Shown here one piece after another: positions 27,057 to 35,041 of a DNA stretch of 64,000 nt (position 1 is its first letter; each line of letters starts with the position of its first letter). Below the pieces are notes generated by a model. The model saw only the letters and a program-made list of their open reading frames with translations. It was not told the origin of the DNA and made no database searches. Location of the stretch: positions 1-64,000 of the forward strand of contig URUF01000004.1 in assembly GCA_900550955.1 (NCBI GenBank), in the 5' to 3' direction. Position numbers and translations under genes: made by a program. Source of the stretch: an uncultured Eubacteriales bacterium. Its GTDB lineage: Bacteria; Bacillota; Clostridia; Christensenellales; Aristaeellaceae.

Positions 27057-28067
27057 TTACTGTTCCTTCTTGGTGGCGTAAGCGGCTACCAGCGCCAGGG
27101 CTAGCACTGCGCCCTTTACGGCGGGCAGCACATAGTAGGGAACGGCGCAAATGGTCAGGCCGTTTTCAAGCGTGGATACCAGCATAGCGCCAATCAGCGT
27201 GCCGATGGCGTTAGGCTTTTCAGCGCCGCCTACGGAGCGGCCTACAAATACCGCCGCCAGGGACTGCATAAGGTAGTTATCGCAGCACATTACCTGTGCG
27301 GAGCTGCCGCGGGAGGAAACCAGGATACCGCCAATGGCGATAAACACGGCGGTAATCATGCCGGCCAGGTAACGGTACGCCTTTACGTTAATGCCGCTAA
27401 GCTTGGCAGCTTGCTTGTTGCCGCCCATGGCGTAGATGAAGCGGCCGTGCTTGGTGTACTCCAGGAAGATAAAGGCAATCAACACGCAAACCAGCATGAT
27501 GATAATCAGCCAGGGCTCGCGGCCGATGGCGCTGAAGGATTCCTCCAGCTTGGTGCGCACGGGCTGCGCGCCGCTGGGCAGGCGCATGCCGGTGGATACC
27601 GCGCCGCCGCCGATGTACCATTGCCCCAGGCCCTGGTGCACAAACATCAGCGCGCAGGTGGCCAGCATATCCGGGATTTTGCACACCAGGATCAGGAACA
27701 TGGTAAGCTGATACATTACCAGCGTTACCGCCACGCAAACCAGTATGCAGGCCCACAGCGGAAGGCCGTACCACAAGTACATGCTTACAAATACATATGC
27801 CGAGCAGCTTGCCAGCGTACAAGCGGACATATCAAAGCCGTCGGGCGCCATGGTAACGGTGGCCGCGATGGCGAATACCGTAGTGATGGACATGGCGCGC
27901 AGAATGTTGATCATGTTGTTAACGGAAAGAAAGCGGTCCCCCTTGATGAGGCCAAAGACCACAAAGCATAGAATGAGCGTGATAACGGCTGCCCAGTCCA
28001 GCAGGAACCGCAGAAAGGTTTTGTTCTTTTTGGTAGCCAGCGGATTTGGTTTCAGCGTTGCTTGCAT
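27057..28067 (-). CDS. ABC sugar transporter permease (RbsC-like)
   Basis: 336 residues, eight to ten membrane helices, of the branched-chain/ribose permease superfamily (BPD_transp_2). The segment FAIAATVTMAPDGFDMSA and GINVKAYRYLAGMITAVFIAIGG-like region (core GINVKAYRY) match RbsC-type proteins, including the loop that contacts the ATPase. Last gene of the three-gene minus-strand operon, 26 bases after the ATPase gene. Pentose-type import fits the kinase/isomerase/aldolase genes next door; the precise sugar is not known. Confidence 0.88.
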   Translation of the reverse strand: MQATLKPNPLATKKNKTFLRFLLDWAAVITLILCFVVFGLIKGDRFLSVNNMINILRAMSITTVFAIAATVTMAPDGFDMSACTLASCSAYVFVSMYLWYGLPLWACILVCVAVTLVMYQLTMFLILVCKIPDMLATCALMFVHQGLGQWYIGGGAVSTGMRLPSGAQPVRTKLEESFSAIGREPWLIIIMLVCVLIAFIFLEYTKHGRFIYAMGGNKQAAKLSGINVKAYRYLAGMITAVFIAIGGILVSSRGSSAQVMCCDNYLMQSLAAVFVGRSVGGAEKPNAIGTLIGAMLVSTLENGLTICAVPYYVLPAVKGAVLALALVAAYATKKEQ

Positions 28068-28093
28068 GATGATACCCTCCTGTTATGCCTGGT

Positions 28094-29617
28094 TCAGGCG
28101 TACTTTGTGGTGCTGCCCACCGCATAGTGCATAATCTCGTCCTCGTTGGTATCGGCGGTCACGAGCTCGGCCATGATGCGGCCGTCATATAGGACATAAA
28201 TGCGGTCCGTAATGGACAAAAGCTCGGAGTTTTCGCACGAGGCATAGATTACGCTGCTGCCGCGCTTGGTGATATCGTTGATCAAGCGGAAGATATCCTG
28301 CTTTGCGCCAACGTCAACGCCCTTGGTGGGCTCGTCAAAGATATACACGTCGCAATCCGCGGCCATCCACTTGCCAACGGCTACCTTTTGCTGGTTGCCG
28401 CCGGACAAATTTTTGACATGCTGCTTAATGGAGGGAGTTATAATGCCCAAATCCTCCACATACTGCCTTGCGTTCGCATCCGTTTTGGCCTTGCTGATGA
28501 AGGAGGCTTTGCAGAACTTTCCAAGCGACGCCGCGGAAAGGTTGAAGCTGACGGTTTCGTTTACCAGCACGCCTTCTTTGCGGCGCTCCTCCGGCACAAG
28601 CGCAATGCGGTTTTTCACCGCGTGGGACGGGTTGGAGATTTTAAGCTCTTCCTGGTTCAAATGCACGGAGCCGCTGGTTTTTTCATAAGCGCCGAAAATG
28701 GTTTTGCAAAGCTCCGATTTACCCGCGCCAACCAAGCCCGCAATACCCACGATCTCGCCCTTGCGCACGTAGAAGGATACGTCGTTTACTTTGCCGTCCG
28801 CGCCGCAAAGGTTTTTCACCTCAAACACCTTGTCCCCAATGGGCACATGCTCCTTGGGGAAGTTTTCCTCAAAGGAGCGGCCAAGCATTTTTTCTACGAT
28901 TTCCCGGGTGGTGGTGGCGGGGGTAATCAGCGTGGTATCCACGATTTCGCCGTTGCGCATAACGGTGTACTTTTCGCAGATCTGGATGATCTCGTTAATG
29001 CGGTGCGAGATGAAAATAATAGCGATATTTTCTGTTTCCTGAAGATGCTTTACCAGACGGAAAAGCTCGGCGGTTTCGGTATCGCTGAGCGGCGCGGTAG
29101 GCTCGTCCAGGATCAGGAAATTACATTCGTTGGCTATGGCCCTGGCGATAAGAACCATTTGCTTTTGCGCAAGGGAAAGGTCCTGCACCAGGGTGCGTAC
29201 ATTCACATTGATGTGGAGGCGTTCAAGCACCTCCTTGGCCTGGGCGCGCAGCCTGGGCCAGCGCAGGAACGGGCTTTGCTTGGCGCTCATAACCATATCG
29301 TTGAGCATAACGTTTTCGGCCACGGAAAGGGTGGGCACCAAAGCCATATCCACTTCCTGATACACAATTTGGATTCCCAGTTTTTTGGCCGCCATGGTGT
29401 TGCGCAGCTCCACCACTTCGCCGTTTAAATATACTTCACCAGTATAGTCCGGATTCGCACCCGCAAGGACCTTCATCAGGGTGGATTTGCCCGCGCCGTT
29501 GGCGCCTACGAGCGCGCGAATCTCGCCGGTGCTGACTTCGAAGTTTACATCTGTCAACGCCTTCACACCGGGAAATTCGATGGAAACATTCCGGGTACCG
29601 AGCGTGAGTTTGTCCAT
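28094..29617 (-). CDS. ABC sugar transporter ATPase, double NBD (RbsA-like)
   Basis: 507 residues from ATG 29617; an upstream extension lacks a ribosome site. Two fused nucleotide-binding domains: the first has Walker A GANGAGKST at 38-46, a degenerate signature (LSLAQKQM) and LDEPTAPLS; the second has GLVGAGKSEL, a good signature LSGGNQQKV and FDEPTKGVD. This is the standard RbsA/MglA arrangement. Drives import through the permease that follows. Confidence 0.94.
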   Translation of the reverse strand: MDKLTLGTRNVSIEFPGVKALTDVNFEVSTGEIRALVGANGAGKSTLMKVLAGANPDYTGEVYLNGEVVELRNTMAAKKLGIQIVYQEVDMALVPTLSVAENVMLNDMVMSAKQSPFLRWPRLRAQAKEVLERLHINVNVRTLVQDLSLAQKQMVLIARAIANECNFLILDEPTAPLSDTETAELFRLVKHLQETENIAIIFISHRINEIIQICEKYTVMRNGEIVDTTLITPATTTREIVEKMLGRSFEENFPKEHVPIGDKVFEVKNLCGADGKVNDVSFYVRKGEIVGIAGLVGAGKSELCKTIFGAYEKTSGSVHLNQEELKISNPSHAVKNRIALVPEERRKEGVLVNETVSFNLSAASLGKFCKASFISKAKTDANARQYVEDLGIITPSIKQHVKNLSGGNQQKVAVGKWMAADCDVYIFDEPTKGVDVGAKQDIFRLINDITKRGSSVIYASCENSELLSITDRIYVLYDGRIMAELVTADTNEDEIMHYAVGSTTKYA

Positions 29618-29662
29618 GGATTTCCCTCTTCTTTCATTCAAGGAGGCATGCTGCTTTGAAGG

Positions 29663-29698
29663 AAAGAAGCGCCGGAGCAAGGACTCCGACGCTTCTTT
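29663..29698 (-). terminator. attenuator stem-loop between binding-protein and ATPase genes
   Basis: A 15-bp stem with one mismatch (29663-29677 with 29684-29698) lies 51 bases downstream of the binding-protein stop. It has only a weak U-run, so it probably attenuates or stabilises mRNA, favouring high expression of the binding protein, as is common in such operons. Confidence 0.6.
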
Positions 29699-29748
29699 GT
29701 CAAGAAACATTGCTCGAATGGTTTATTGACGGTTTTGGGGAAACGGTC

Positions 29749-30861
29749 TTACTTGTGGATGAGATCGGCGGGCATCCAGTCGGCCACGGACAGGTAGCTC
29801 AGGTTGCCATAGGTTTCGCCGGCCACTTCGCCCAGGTTCTCAACGGTGCTCTCGGGCGTGAGGGCGGAGGCCAGGATGGCGGTGCCGGGCACTTCAACAA
29901 CGTCCACGCCGTACTCGCCGGAGGCGGGGTCGTAAATCTTGTCGTACTCGCCAGCCAGCTCAAGGAGCAGCACGCGCATGCCGATTTCGCCGTTCATGGT
30001 CCAGTCGGTGGTGCCGGCAGCGGTCCAGATATCGGGGCGGGTCTGCATGTTGGTTACGTCAACCTGGTCGATATCCACGGAGGACATGGGCAGCGCAGCG
30101 CCGTCCACGCCGTTGAAATTGGTGTTTTCCTCGATGGCCTTGTATACGCCCTGGCCGTAGCAATCGTAGTAGACGACCACGCCGTCCACATCCTCGCGGT
30201 TCAGGCCCTGGAGGTAAGCGGCGGTTACGGCGTTGGCGCTGTCAACGGTATCCTGCAGGGGCTGGATTTCTCCAACGGTCTTGATCTTGCCGGCGGCTTC
30301 GTACTCCTGCCAGCCAACCTCGCGGCGGTCGAACGGGCTGTTGTAGTTGGGGCCGCGCCATACCTTTACCAGGCGCACGCCCTCGCCGAACTTGGCGATC
30401 ATGTCGTCAAGCAGAACGGTAACCAGGCTCTTGTCCTGCTGGAACATCTGGGTAACGCCGGGAATCTTTTGATATTCGCCGTCCGTATAGAACTGGGTGT
30501 CGAAGCATACGATCTTGAGTTCCGGGTACTTTTCAACCAGATCCTTGAGGAACACGTAGGAGCCGTCCTGGTTGCCGTGGCTGATGAGCAGTCCGTCATA
30601 GCCGGCGGCGGCGCAGGTGTTGATGGTGTCCATCCAGCGGTTGAAATCGTTATCGCAGAAATAGAAGTCAAATTCCACATCCAGGGCCTTGCACAGGTCG
30701 GCGCAGGAATCCTTCCACATCTGGAAGATGGTGGCAGAGGTCAGCTGCATAATGTAGGCAACCTTCTTGCCGGCAACGGGATTGGCGGCCTCGGCGGTGG
30801 CGGTGGTAAACATCGCGAACGCCATTATGAGAGCCAGAACGAGAGCAAGAATCTTTTTCAT
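29749..30861 (-). CDS. sugar ABC transporter substrate-binding protein (type 1 periplasmic fold)
   Basis: 370 residues with a signal peptide (MKKILALVLALIMAFAMFTT, AEA cleavage near 25). Two-lobed periplasmic binding protein of the ribose/autoinducer-2 cluster: VAYIMQLTSATIFQMWKDS, then YDGLLISHG and VVVYYDCYGQGVYKAI. There is no Cys at the signal-peptide end, so it should not be lipidated, which is odd for a Gram-positive importer whose binding protein normally hangs on the membrane. First gene of the transporter operon, behind its own strong promoter, divergent from the BMC operon. Confidence 0.9.
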   Translation of the reverse strand: MKKILALVLALIMAFAMFTTATAEAANPVAGKKVAYIMQLTSATIFQMWKDSCADLCKALDVEFDFYFCDNDFNRWMDTINTCAAAGYDGLLISHGNQDGSYVFLKDLVEKYPELKIVCFDTQFYTDGEYQKIPGVTQMFQQDKSLVTVLLDDMIAKFGEGVRLVKVWRGPNYNSPFDRREVGWQEYEAAGKIKTVGEIQPLQDTVDSANAVTAAYLQGLNREDVDGVVVYYDCYGQGVYKAIEENTNFNGVDGAALPMSSVDIDQVDVTNMQTRPDIWTAAGTTDWTMNGEIGMRVLLLELAGEYDKIYDPASGEYGVDVVEVPGTAILASALTPESTVENLGEVAGETYGNLSYLSVADWMPADLIHK

Positions 30862-30919
30862 GGGAAACCTCCTATTTAATTTTGGGCCTTTGCGCTACGC
30901 TCGCCCTTTTGTTGACACC

Positions 30920-30948
30920 AGTATAGAACCAAACGGATAAAATGTCAA
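30920..30948 (-). promoter_or_regulatory. sigma-A promoter of the transporter operon
   Basis: On the minus strand TTGACA (30948-30943), 17 bases, TATACT (30925-30920). It lies 59 bases upstream of the binding-protein start. Confidence 0.85.
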
Positions 30949-31104
30949 GCGCGATTTTAGAATATTTTTTAGATAATTTTTATTTGTTGTTTAGTTATCA
31001 TATTAAAATGAGTTTTGAAATAAAATCAATAAAATTATAAAAAGCAAGAGGACGAACAATGTTTAGTGTTTATGTATAATTTGAAAGAATTTTTGCTTTG
31101 AGTG

Positions 31105-31133
31105 TTGACAGCGATAAACGCTGACAGTATAAT
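31105..31133 (+). promoter_or_regulatory. perfect-consensus sigma-A promoter of the BMC operon
   Basis: TTGACA (31105-31110), exactly 17 bases, TATAAT (31128-31133): 12 of 12 consensus bases. Such a promoter would be very strong and needs repression, which agrees with the operator-like palindromes in and after it. Confidence 0.92.
31109..31123. promoter_or_regulatory. candidate repressor operator in the BMC promoter spacer
   Basis: Perfect inverted repeat CAGCG-ATAAA-CGCTG overlaps the end of the -35 and fills the spacer. A repressor bound here would exclude RNA polymerase. Confidence 0.5.
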
Positions 31134-31154
31134 AAACCCGTAATAACATTTGCG

Positions 31155-31170
31155 TGTTTAGAATTAAACA
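31155..31170. promoter_or_regulatory. candidate operator TGTTTA-N4-TAAACA
   Basis: Perfect 6-bp inverted repeat about 15 bases after the predicted transcription start, with a further TAAACA half-site at 31176. A good position for a roadblock repressor. Confidence 0.45.
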
Positions 31171-31228
31171 ACCGCTAAACATGCGCGGGCGTTTGAATGA
31201 AAAAAATCAAAAGAACGGGTGACAAAGC

Positions 31229-32101
31229 ATGGAGAGCATTCATCGCTATCCTACGGACGACGAAGCGAAGAAGCTGATTGTGGATATCGGCAGGCGGATG
31301 TATCAAAAGAATTTTGTGGCGGCCAACGACGGCAATATCAGCTGCAAGGTGGACGAGGATATCATCTGGACCACGCCCACCGGCGTATCCAAGGGGTTTA
31401 TGTCCGAAGAGATGCTGGTGAAGATGCGGACGGACGGAACCGTGCTCTCCCAGGGGGAGAGGGGGCCGTCCAGCGAGGTAAAGATGCACCTGCGCATTTA
31501 TAACGAAAACCCAGAGGCGCGCGGGGTATGCCATGCGCATCCGCCCATCAGCACGTCGTTTGCCATTGCGGGCATTGGGCTGGACAGGGCCATTTACCCC
31601 GAGGCGCTTGTGAACCTGGGCACGGTGCCCTGCGTGCATTATGAAGCGCCCGGCTCCCAGGGGATCCCGGACAGCATAGCGCCCTATGTGCGCGATTACA
31701 ACGCGCTGCTTTTGGCCAACCATGGCGCGGTGGCGTGGGGCGGCTCGCTGATGGAGGCGTGGTACAGGCTGGAATCCACAGAGCATTACGCCATGGTGAT
31801 TATGTATACCGGCAATATCATCGGCAAGGCCAATGTGCTTAGCTGCGAGCAGGTAAGCGAGCTGATTGAAATCCGCAAAAAGCTGGGCATTACCAGCGGC
31901 GGTATTCCACCCTGCACCGCCAAGGCGACGAACACGGTGGACGTGGTGGCCGGGCATAGCCCCGTTGCGGAGCAACCGCCTGTGTTAAAGACGTACGGCG
32001 CGCCGGCCGCATGCGGCTGCGGCGGCAGCCCGGCCGTGGACGAGGCGGAGCTGCAGGCCATTACCCGCGCGGTAATGGAAAGGCTGAAGAACGTTCGCTA
32101 G
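31229..32101 (+). CDS. class II aldolase, copy 2, with C-terminal encapsulation-type helix
   Basis: 290 residues; first gene of the BMC operon. Catalytic Glu and the three zinc His are identical to copy 1 because the core is the same DNA. It differs in the first 10 residues and from residue ~222 on, where a longer Gly/Ala/Pro linker leads to DEAELQAITRAVMERLKN, an amphipathic helix of the BMC encapsulation-peptide type. As there is no B12 diol dehydratase, lyase or glycyl-radical enzyme in the locus, this aldolase is the likely signature enzyme, making the volatile or reactive aldehyde inside the shell. The ribosome site is weak (GGGTGA). Confidence 0.92.
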   Translation: MESIHRYPTDDEAKKLIVDIGRRMYQKNFVAANDGNISCKVDEDIIWTTPTGVSKGFMSEEMLVKMRTDGTVLSQGERGPSSEVKMHLRIYNENPEARGVCHAHPPISTSFAIAGIGLDRAIYPEALVNLGTVPCVHYEAPGSQGIPDSIAPYVRDYNALLLANHGAVAWGGSLMEAWYRLESTEHYAMVIMYTGNIIGKANVLSCEQVSELIEIRKKLGITSGGIPPCTAKATNTVDVVAGHSPVAEQPPVLKTYGAPAACGCGGSPAVDEAELQAITRAVMERLKNVR

Positions 32102-32135
32102 GCGCGTCTGTTAAGGAAAAAGGAGGGAGCGCGCG

Positions 32136-33467
32136 GTGAAGGCAATCGTGATCGGCGGTGTGGCCGCGGGCATGTCCGCCGCTTCCAAGCTCAGGCGCAT
32201 GGCCCCGGAGGCGCAAATTACCGTATATGAGCGGGGCAGCTTTCTTTCCTACGGAGCGTGCGGGCTTCCCTATTATATTGGCGGTTTTAACGACGAGCCC
32301 GCCAAGCTGATCGCTCGCACGCGCGAGCAATACGATCAAATGCGCATCGAAACCCATTTGCGCCACGAGGTTACGCATGTGGACGCGCAGGCCAAGCGGG
32401 TGCGGGTGAAGGATCATGATACGGGCCGTGCGTTTGACGATGCGTATGATGTGCTGATGATCGCCGTGGGCTGCAACAGCGTGGCGCCCAAGATACCCGG
32501 GGCCGATCTTCCCTCCGTATTTTACCTGAAAACCATGGAGGACGGCCTTTTGCTGCGCGAGATCGCCCGGCTGGGGGATGTGCGGCGCGTGGCGGTTGTT
32601 GGCGGCGGATATATCGGCGTGGAAATGTGCGAAGCGCTGCTGCATTTGGGCAAGCAAGTTACGCTGATAGAGGCGGACACGCGCATTTTGAACACCTTTG
32701 AGCCGGAGTTTTCCGAGCTGGCCGCCCAGGAGCTGGAGCGAAACGGCGTTCGCGTGCTTGTGGGCCGCCGCGTTACGGAAATTGCGGAGGAGGGCAACAG
32801 GCGCGTAATCCGTACCGATGCGGAGGCGGTTGAAGCCGATTTGGTTGTTATGGCGGTGGGCGTGGTGCCCGCTACGGAGTTCCTGCGCGATACAGGCATA
32901 CGCATGGCGCGCAACGGCGCGATTGTGGTGGACCGCGAGATGCGCGCCTCGCTGGAGGGCGTATACGCGGCGGGCGACTGCGCCGTGACATATCACCGCC
33001 TGATGGAGGAGGACTACTTTCTTCCGTTGGGAACGGTGGCCAACAAATGCGGGCGCATCGCGGGCGGCAATATGGCCGGCGGGCATGACAAGTTTGTGGG
33101 CGCGCTGGGAACGGCGGCCATCAAGGTGTGCGGCCTGGAAATGGCCCGCACCGGCATGAGCGAGCGGGACGCAAAGCGCCTGGGAGCTGAATACCGAACC
33201 AAGCTGGTAACCGCGTATGACCATCCCGCATATTACCCCAACCCGGCCAAGCTGATGATCAAGCTGCTGTATGAAGCGCGCACGCGCAAGCTGCTGGGGG
33301 CCTGCGTGGCGGGAGAGCGCAATGCGGTGCTGCGCGCGGATATCTTTGCCGTGGCCATTCACAACGGCATGACGGCGGATGAGCTGGGCATGGTGGATTT
33401 GGCCTACGCGCCGCCCTTCGCGGGCGTGTGGGACGCCGTGCATATTGCGGCCAATGCGGCAAAGTGA
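32136..33467 (+). CDS. CoA-disulfide reductase/NADH oxidase-like flavoprotein
   Basis: 443 residues, GTG start at 32136 after AAAGGAGGGA. FAD/NAD(P)H-dependent pyridine nucleotide-disulfide oxidoreductase: FAD loop VIGGVAAGMSAA at 5, single redox Cys42 in SYGACGLPYYIGG (CoA-disulfide reductases and NADH oxidases have one Cys here instead of the CxxxxC pair), NAD loop VVGGGYIGVEM near 151, and YAAGDCA near 275. It might keep CoA thiol reduced for the acylating aldehyde dehydrogenase or reoxidise NADH. Such a gene is not a standard BMC-core enzyme. No encapsulation helix seen. Confidence 0.85.
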   Translation: MKAIVIGGVAAGMSAASKLRRMAPEAQITVYERGSFLSYGACGLPYYIGGFNDEPAKLIARTREQYDQMRIETHLRHEVTHVDAQAKRVRVKDHDTGRAFDDAYDVLMIAVGCNSVAPKIPGADLPSVFYLKTMEDGLLLREIARLGDVRRVAVVGGGYIGVEMCEALLHLGKQVTLIEADTRILNTFEPEFSELAAQELERNGVRVLVGRRVTEIAEEGNRRVIRTDAEAVEADLVVMAVGVVPATEFLRDTGIRMARNGAIVVDREMRASLEGVYAAGDCAVTYHRLMEEDYFLPLGTVANKCGRIAGGNMAGGHDKFVGALGTAAIKVCGLEMARTGMSERDAKRLGAEYRTKLVTAYDHPAYYPNPAKLMIKLLYEARTRKLLGACVAGERNAVLRADIFAVAIHNGMTADELGMVDLAYAPPFAGVWDAVHIAANAAK

Positions 33468-33474
33468 GGATGCC

Positions 33475-34275
33475 ATGAAGAAGCTATGTTCCCTTTCCGA
33501 AGCCATGCAGCAGGTGCGGGACGGCATGTGCGTGGGCCTTGGCGGCAACACGCTCAACCGGGCGCCCATGGCGGCGGTATTTGCCATGATCCGTCAAGGC
33601 CGCAGGCAGCTGCGCATTGTAAAAACCGCGGGCGGCATGGATGTGGACGCGCTATGCCTGGCTGGCTGCGCCAGCGTGGTGGACGCGGGGTTTATCAGTT
33701 ATGAAAGCCAGTACGGCCTGGCGCAGCGCTACCGCAAAAGCGTGCAGAACGGCTTGGTAAAAGCCAACGAGCATGCCTGCTATACGGTTATTTCCGCGCT
33801 GAGGGCCGCCAGCTATGGCATTCCCTTTATGCCGGTGCGCGGCTTGAAACGCAGCGATTTGCGGCAGGTAAACGAGTATTTTAAGGATGTGACCGACCCC
33901 TTTACCGGCGAAACGCTAGCGGCGGTGCAGGCCATACGGCCTGATGTGGCAGTGGTGCACGCGCAGCTTGCCGACGAACGGGGAAACGCCCTGTTTGAAG
34001 GCCCGAAGTATGAGGACGTGCTTTTATCGCGCGCGGCCAAAAGCGTGATTGTAACGGCGGAGCGAATCGTGGGGGAGGGCTGGTTTGCCGCCTCGCCACA
34101 AAAGGCGGATATTCCGCACTTTTTGGTATCGGCGGTTGCGCATGCGCCGCGCGGCGCGGCGCCCGGCGCGTGCTATGGCTGCTATGAGCCGGATGAAGCC
34201 GCAATCAGGGCTTTCCTTGCGCTGGAGGATGCGGAGGCGCTTGGCGGCTTTCTTGAAAAGGAGCGCAGGCTATGA
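33475..34275 (+). CDS. CoA transferase family I, alpha subunit (GctA-like)
   Basis: 266 residues from ATG 33475, seven bases after the flavoprotein stop. Matches the alpha chain of glutaconate-type CoA transferases: CVGLGGNTLNRAPMA (CoA-binding glycine loop, residue 18 on), VKTAGGMDVD, then the IRPDVAVVHAQLADERGNA motif and VTAERIV near 185. Overlaps the beta subunit gene by four bases. In a BMC setting it could pass CoA from the acyl-CoA product to another acid, but see the beta subunit for a missing catalytic residue. Confidence 0.82.
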   Translation: MKKLCSLSEAMQQVRDGMCVGLGGNTLNRAPMAAVFAMIRQGRRQLRIVKTAGGMDVDALCLAGCASVVDAGFISYESQYGLAQRYRKSVQNGLVKANEHACYTVISALRAASYGIPFMPVRGLKRSDLRQVNEYFKDVTDPFTGETLAAVQAIRPDVAVVHAQLADERGNALFEGPKYEDVLLSRAAKSVIVTAERIVGEGWFAASPQKADIPHFLVSAVAHAPRGAAPGACYGCYEPDEAAIRAFLALEDAEALGGFLEKERRL

Positions 34276-34988
34276 TTCGACCGTGCGATATGATGACCAT
34301 CGCCATGGCGCGGCTGATTGAGGATGGCGACACGGTATTCCACGGCGTATCCTCCCACATGCCGATGGTCGCCACGCTGGCGGCCAAGCGGTTGCACGCG
34401 CCAAACGCGGTGCATTTGAACATTCCCGGCGGGGTCGACCCCCAAAAGCCCGTGCTGAACGAATACACCAGCGCGGGCGGGGAGCTGTGGCAGAACGCCT
34501 GCGCAGGCTTCCCGCTGATGGAGGTTTTTGACCTGAGCATGCGCGGCGGGCTGGACGTAGCCTTTCTAAGCGGCGTGCAGTTTGACGCGGCGGGCAATGT
34601 GAACGCCTCTGTAATTGGAGAGTACCGTAGGCCGAAGGTGCGCCTGCCGGGCGGCGCGGGCAGCGCCGTGCTGATTCCTACGGCCAGGAGGGCGATCATC
34701 TGGCGCACCAAGCACGACCGGCGCACGTTTGCCAACAGGGTGGATTTTGTAACGGCACAGGGGAATGTAAGCGAAATTGTAACCCCGCTTTGCATCTTTA
34801 CCATGTATCAGGGCGAACTGATCCTCAAAAGCGTGCATCCCTATTCCTCCATTGAGGAGGTGGCGGAGAACACCGGCTTTCCCATTCGGTATTTTTCCAT
34901 CGAGCAAACGCCCCCGCCCACAGAGCGGGAGATGCGCGCGCTTTGGGAGGTGGATCCCATGGACTACCGCAGCATAGAGTTTCGCTGA
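34272..34988 (+). CDS. CoA transferase family I, beta subunit (GctB-like), catalytic Glu apparently missing
   Basis: 238 residues. Aligns by eye with GctB over its whole length, for example FDAAGNVNASVIGEYRRPK against the conserved DPYGNVNSTSIGDY region, and the NTGF segment near the end. In GctB the nucleophilic Glu sits in VESG; here that position reads N50-I-P-G-G, with Ile51 where the Glu should be. A classical ping-pong CoA transfer through a glutamyl-CoA thioester therefore looks impossible. Related IpdAB-type proteins have become hydrolases or lyases, so the pair may be an acyl-CoA hydrolase or act on another thioester. Confidence 0.8.
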   Translation: MIRPCDMMTIAMARLIEDGDTVFHGVSSHMPMVATLAAKRLHAPNAVHLNIPGGVDPQKPVLNEYTSAGGELWQNACAGFPLMEVFDLSMRGGLDVAFLSGVQFDAAGNVNASVIGEYRRPKVRLPGGAGSAVLIPTARRAIIWRTKHDRRTFANRVDFVTAQGNVSEIVTPLCIFTMYQGELILKSVHPYSSIEEVAENTGFPIRYFSIEQTPPPTEREMRALWEVDPMDYRSIEFR

Positions 34989-35041
34989 AGGCGATTGTCA
35001 ATGAACCAAAATTCATTGTTCATAGAAAGGAAGTATGGCAT

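Larger units (their letters stand above)
30988..31181. promoter_or_regulatory. AT-rich divergent control region with six TGTTTA/TAAACA elements
   Basis: The 367-base gap between the divergent operons (30862-31228) is strikingly AT-rich for this genome. TGTTTA occurs at 30988, 31060, 31067 and 31155, and its complement TAAACA at 31165 and 31176. The pair at 31155-31170 forms a perfect TGTTTA-GAAT-TAAACA palindrome. These are candidate operators for the LacI-family regulator encoded in the operon. Confidence 0.45.

Noticed and set aside
25399..27150. A 583-codon minus-strand frame running across ftsK end and aldolase copy 1
   Set aside because: It crosses a strong terminator and two good plus-strand genes; composition is antisense-like.
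29656..30879. A 407-codon plus-strand frame with hydrophobic Gly/Val/Ala repeats
   Set aside because: Opposite the sugar-binding protein gene, which has signal peptide, promoter and ribosome site; the plus-strand frame has none.
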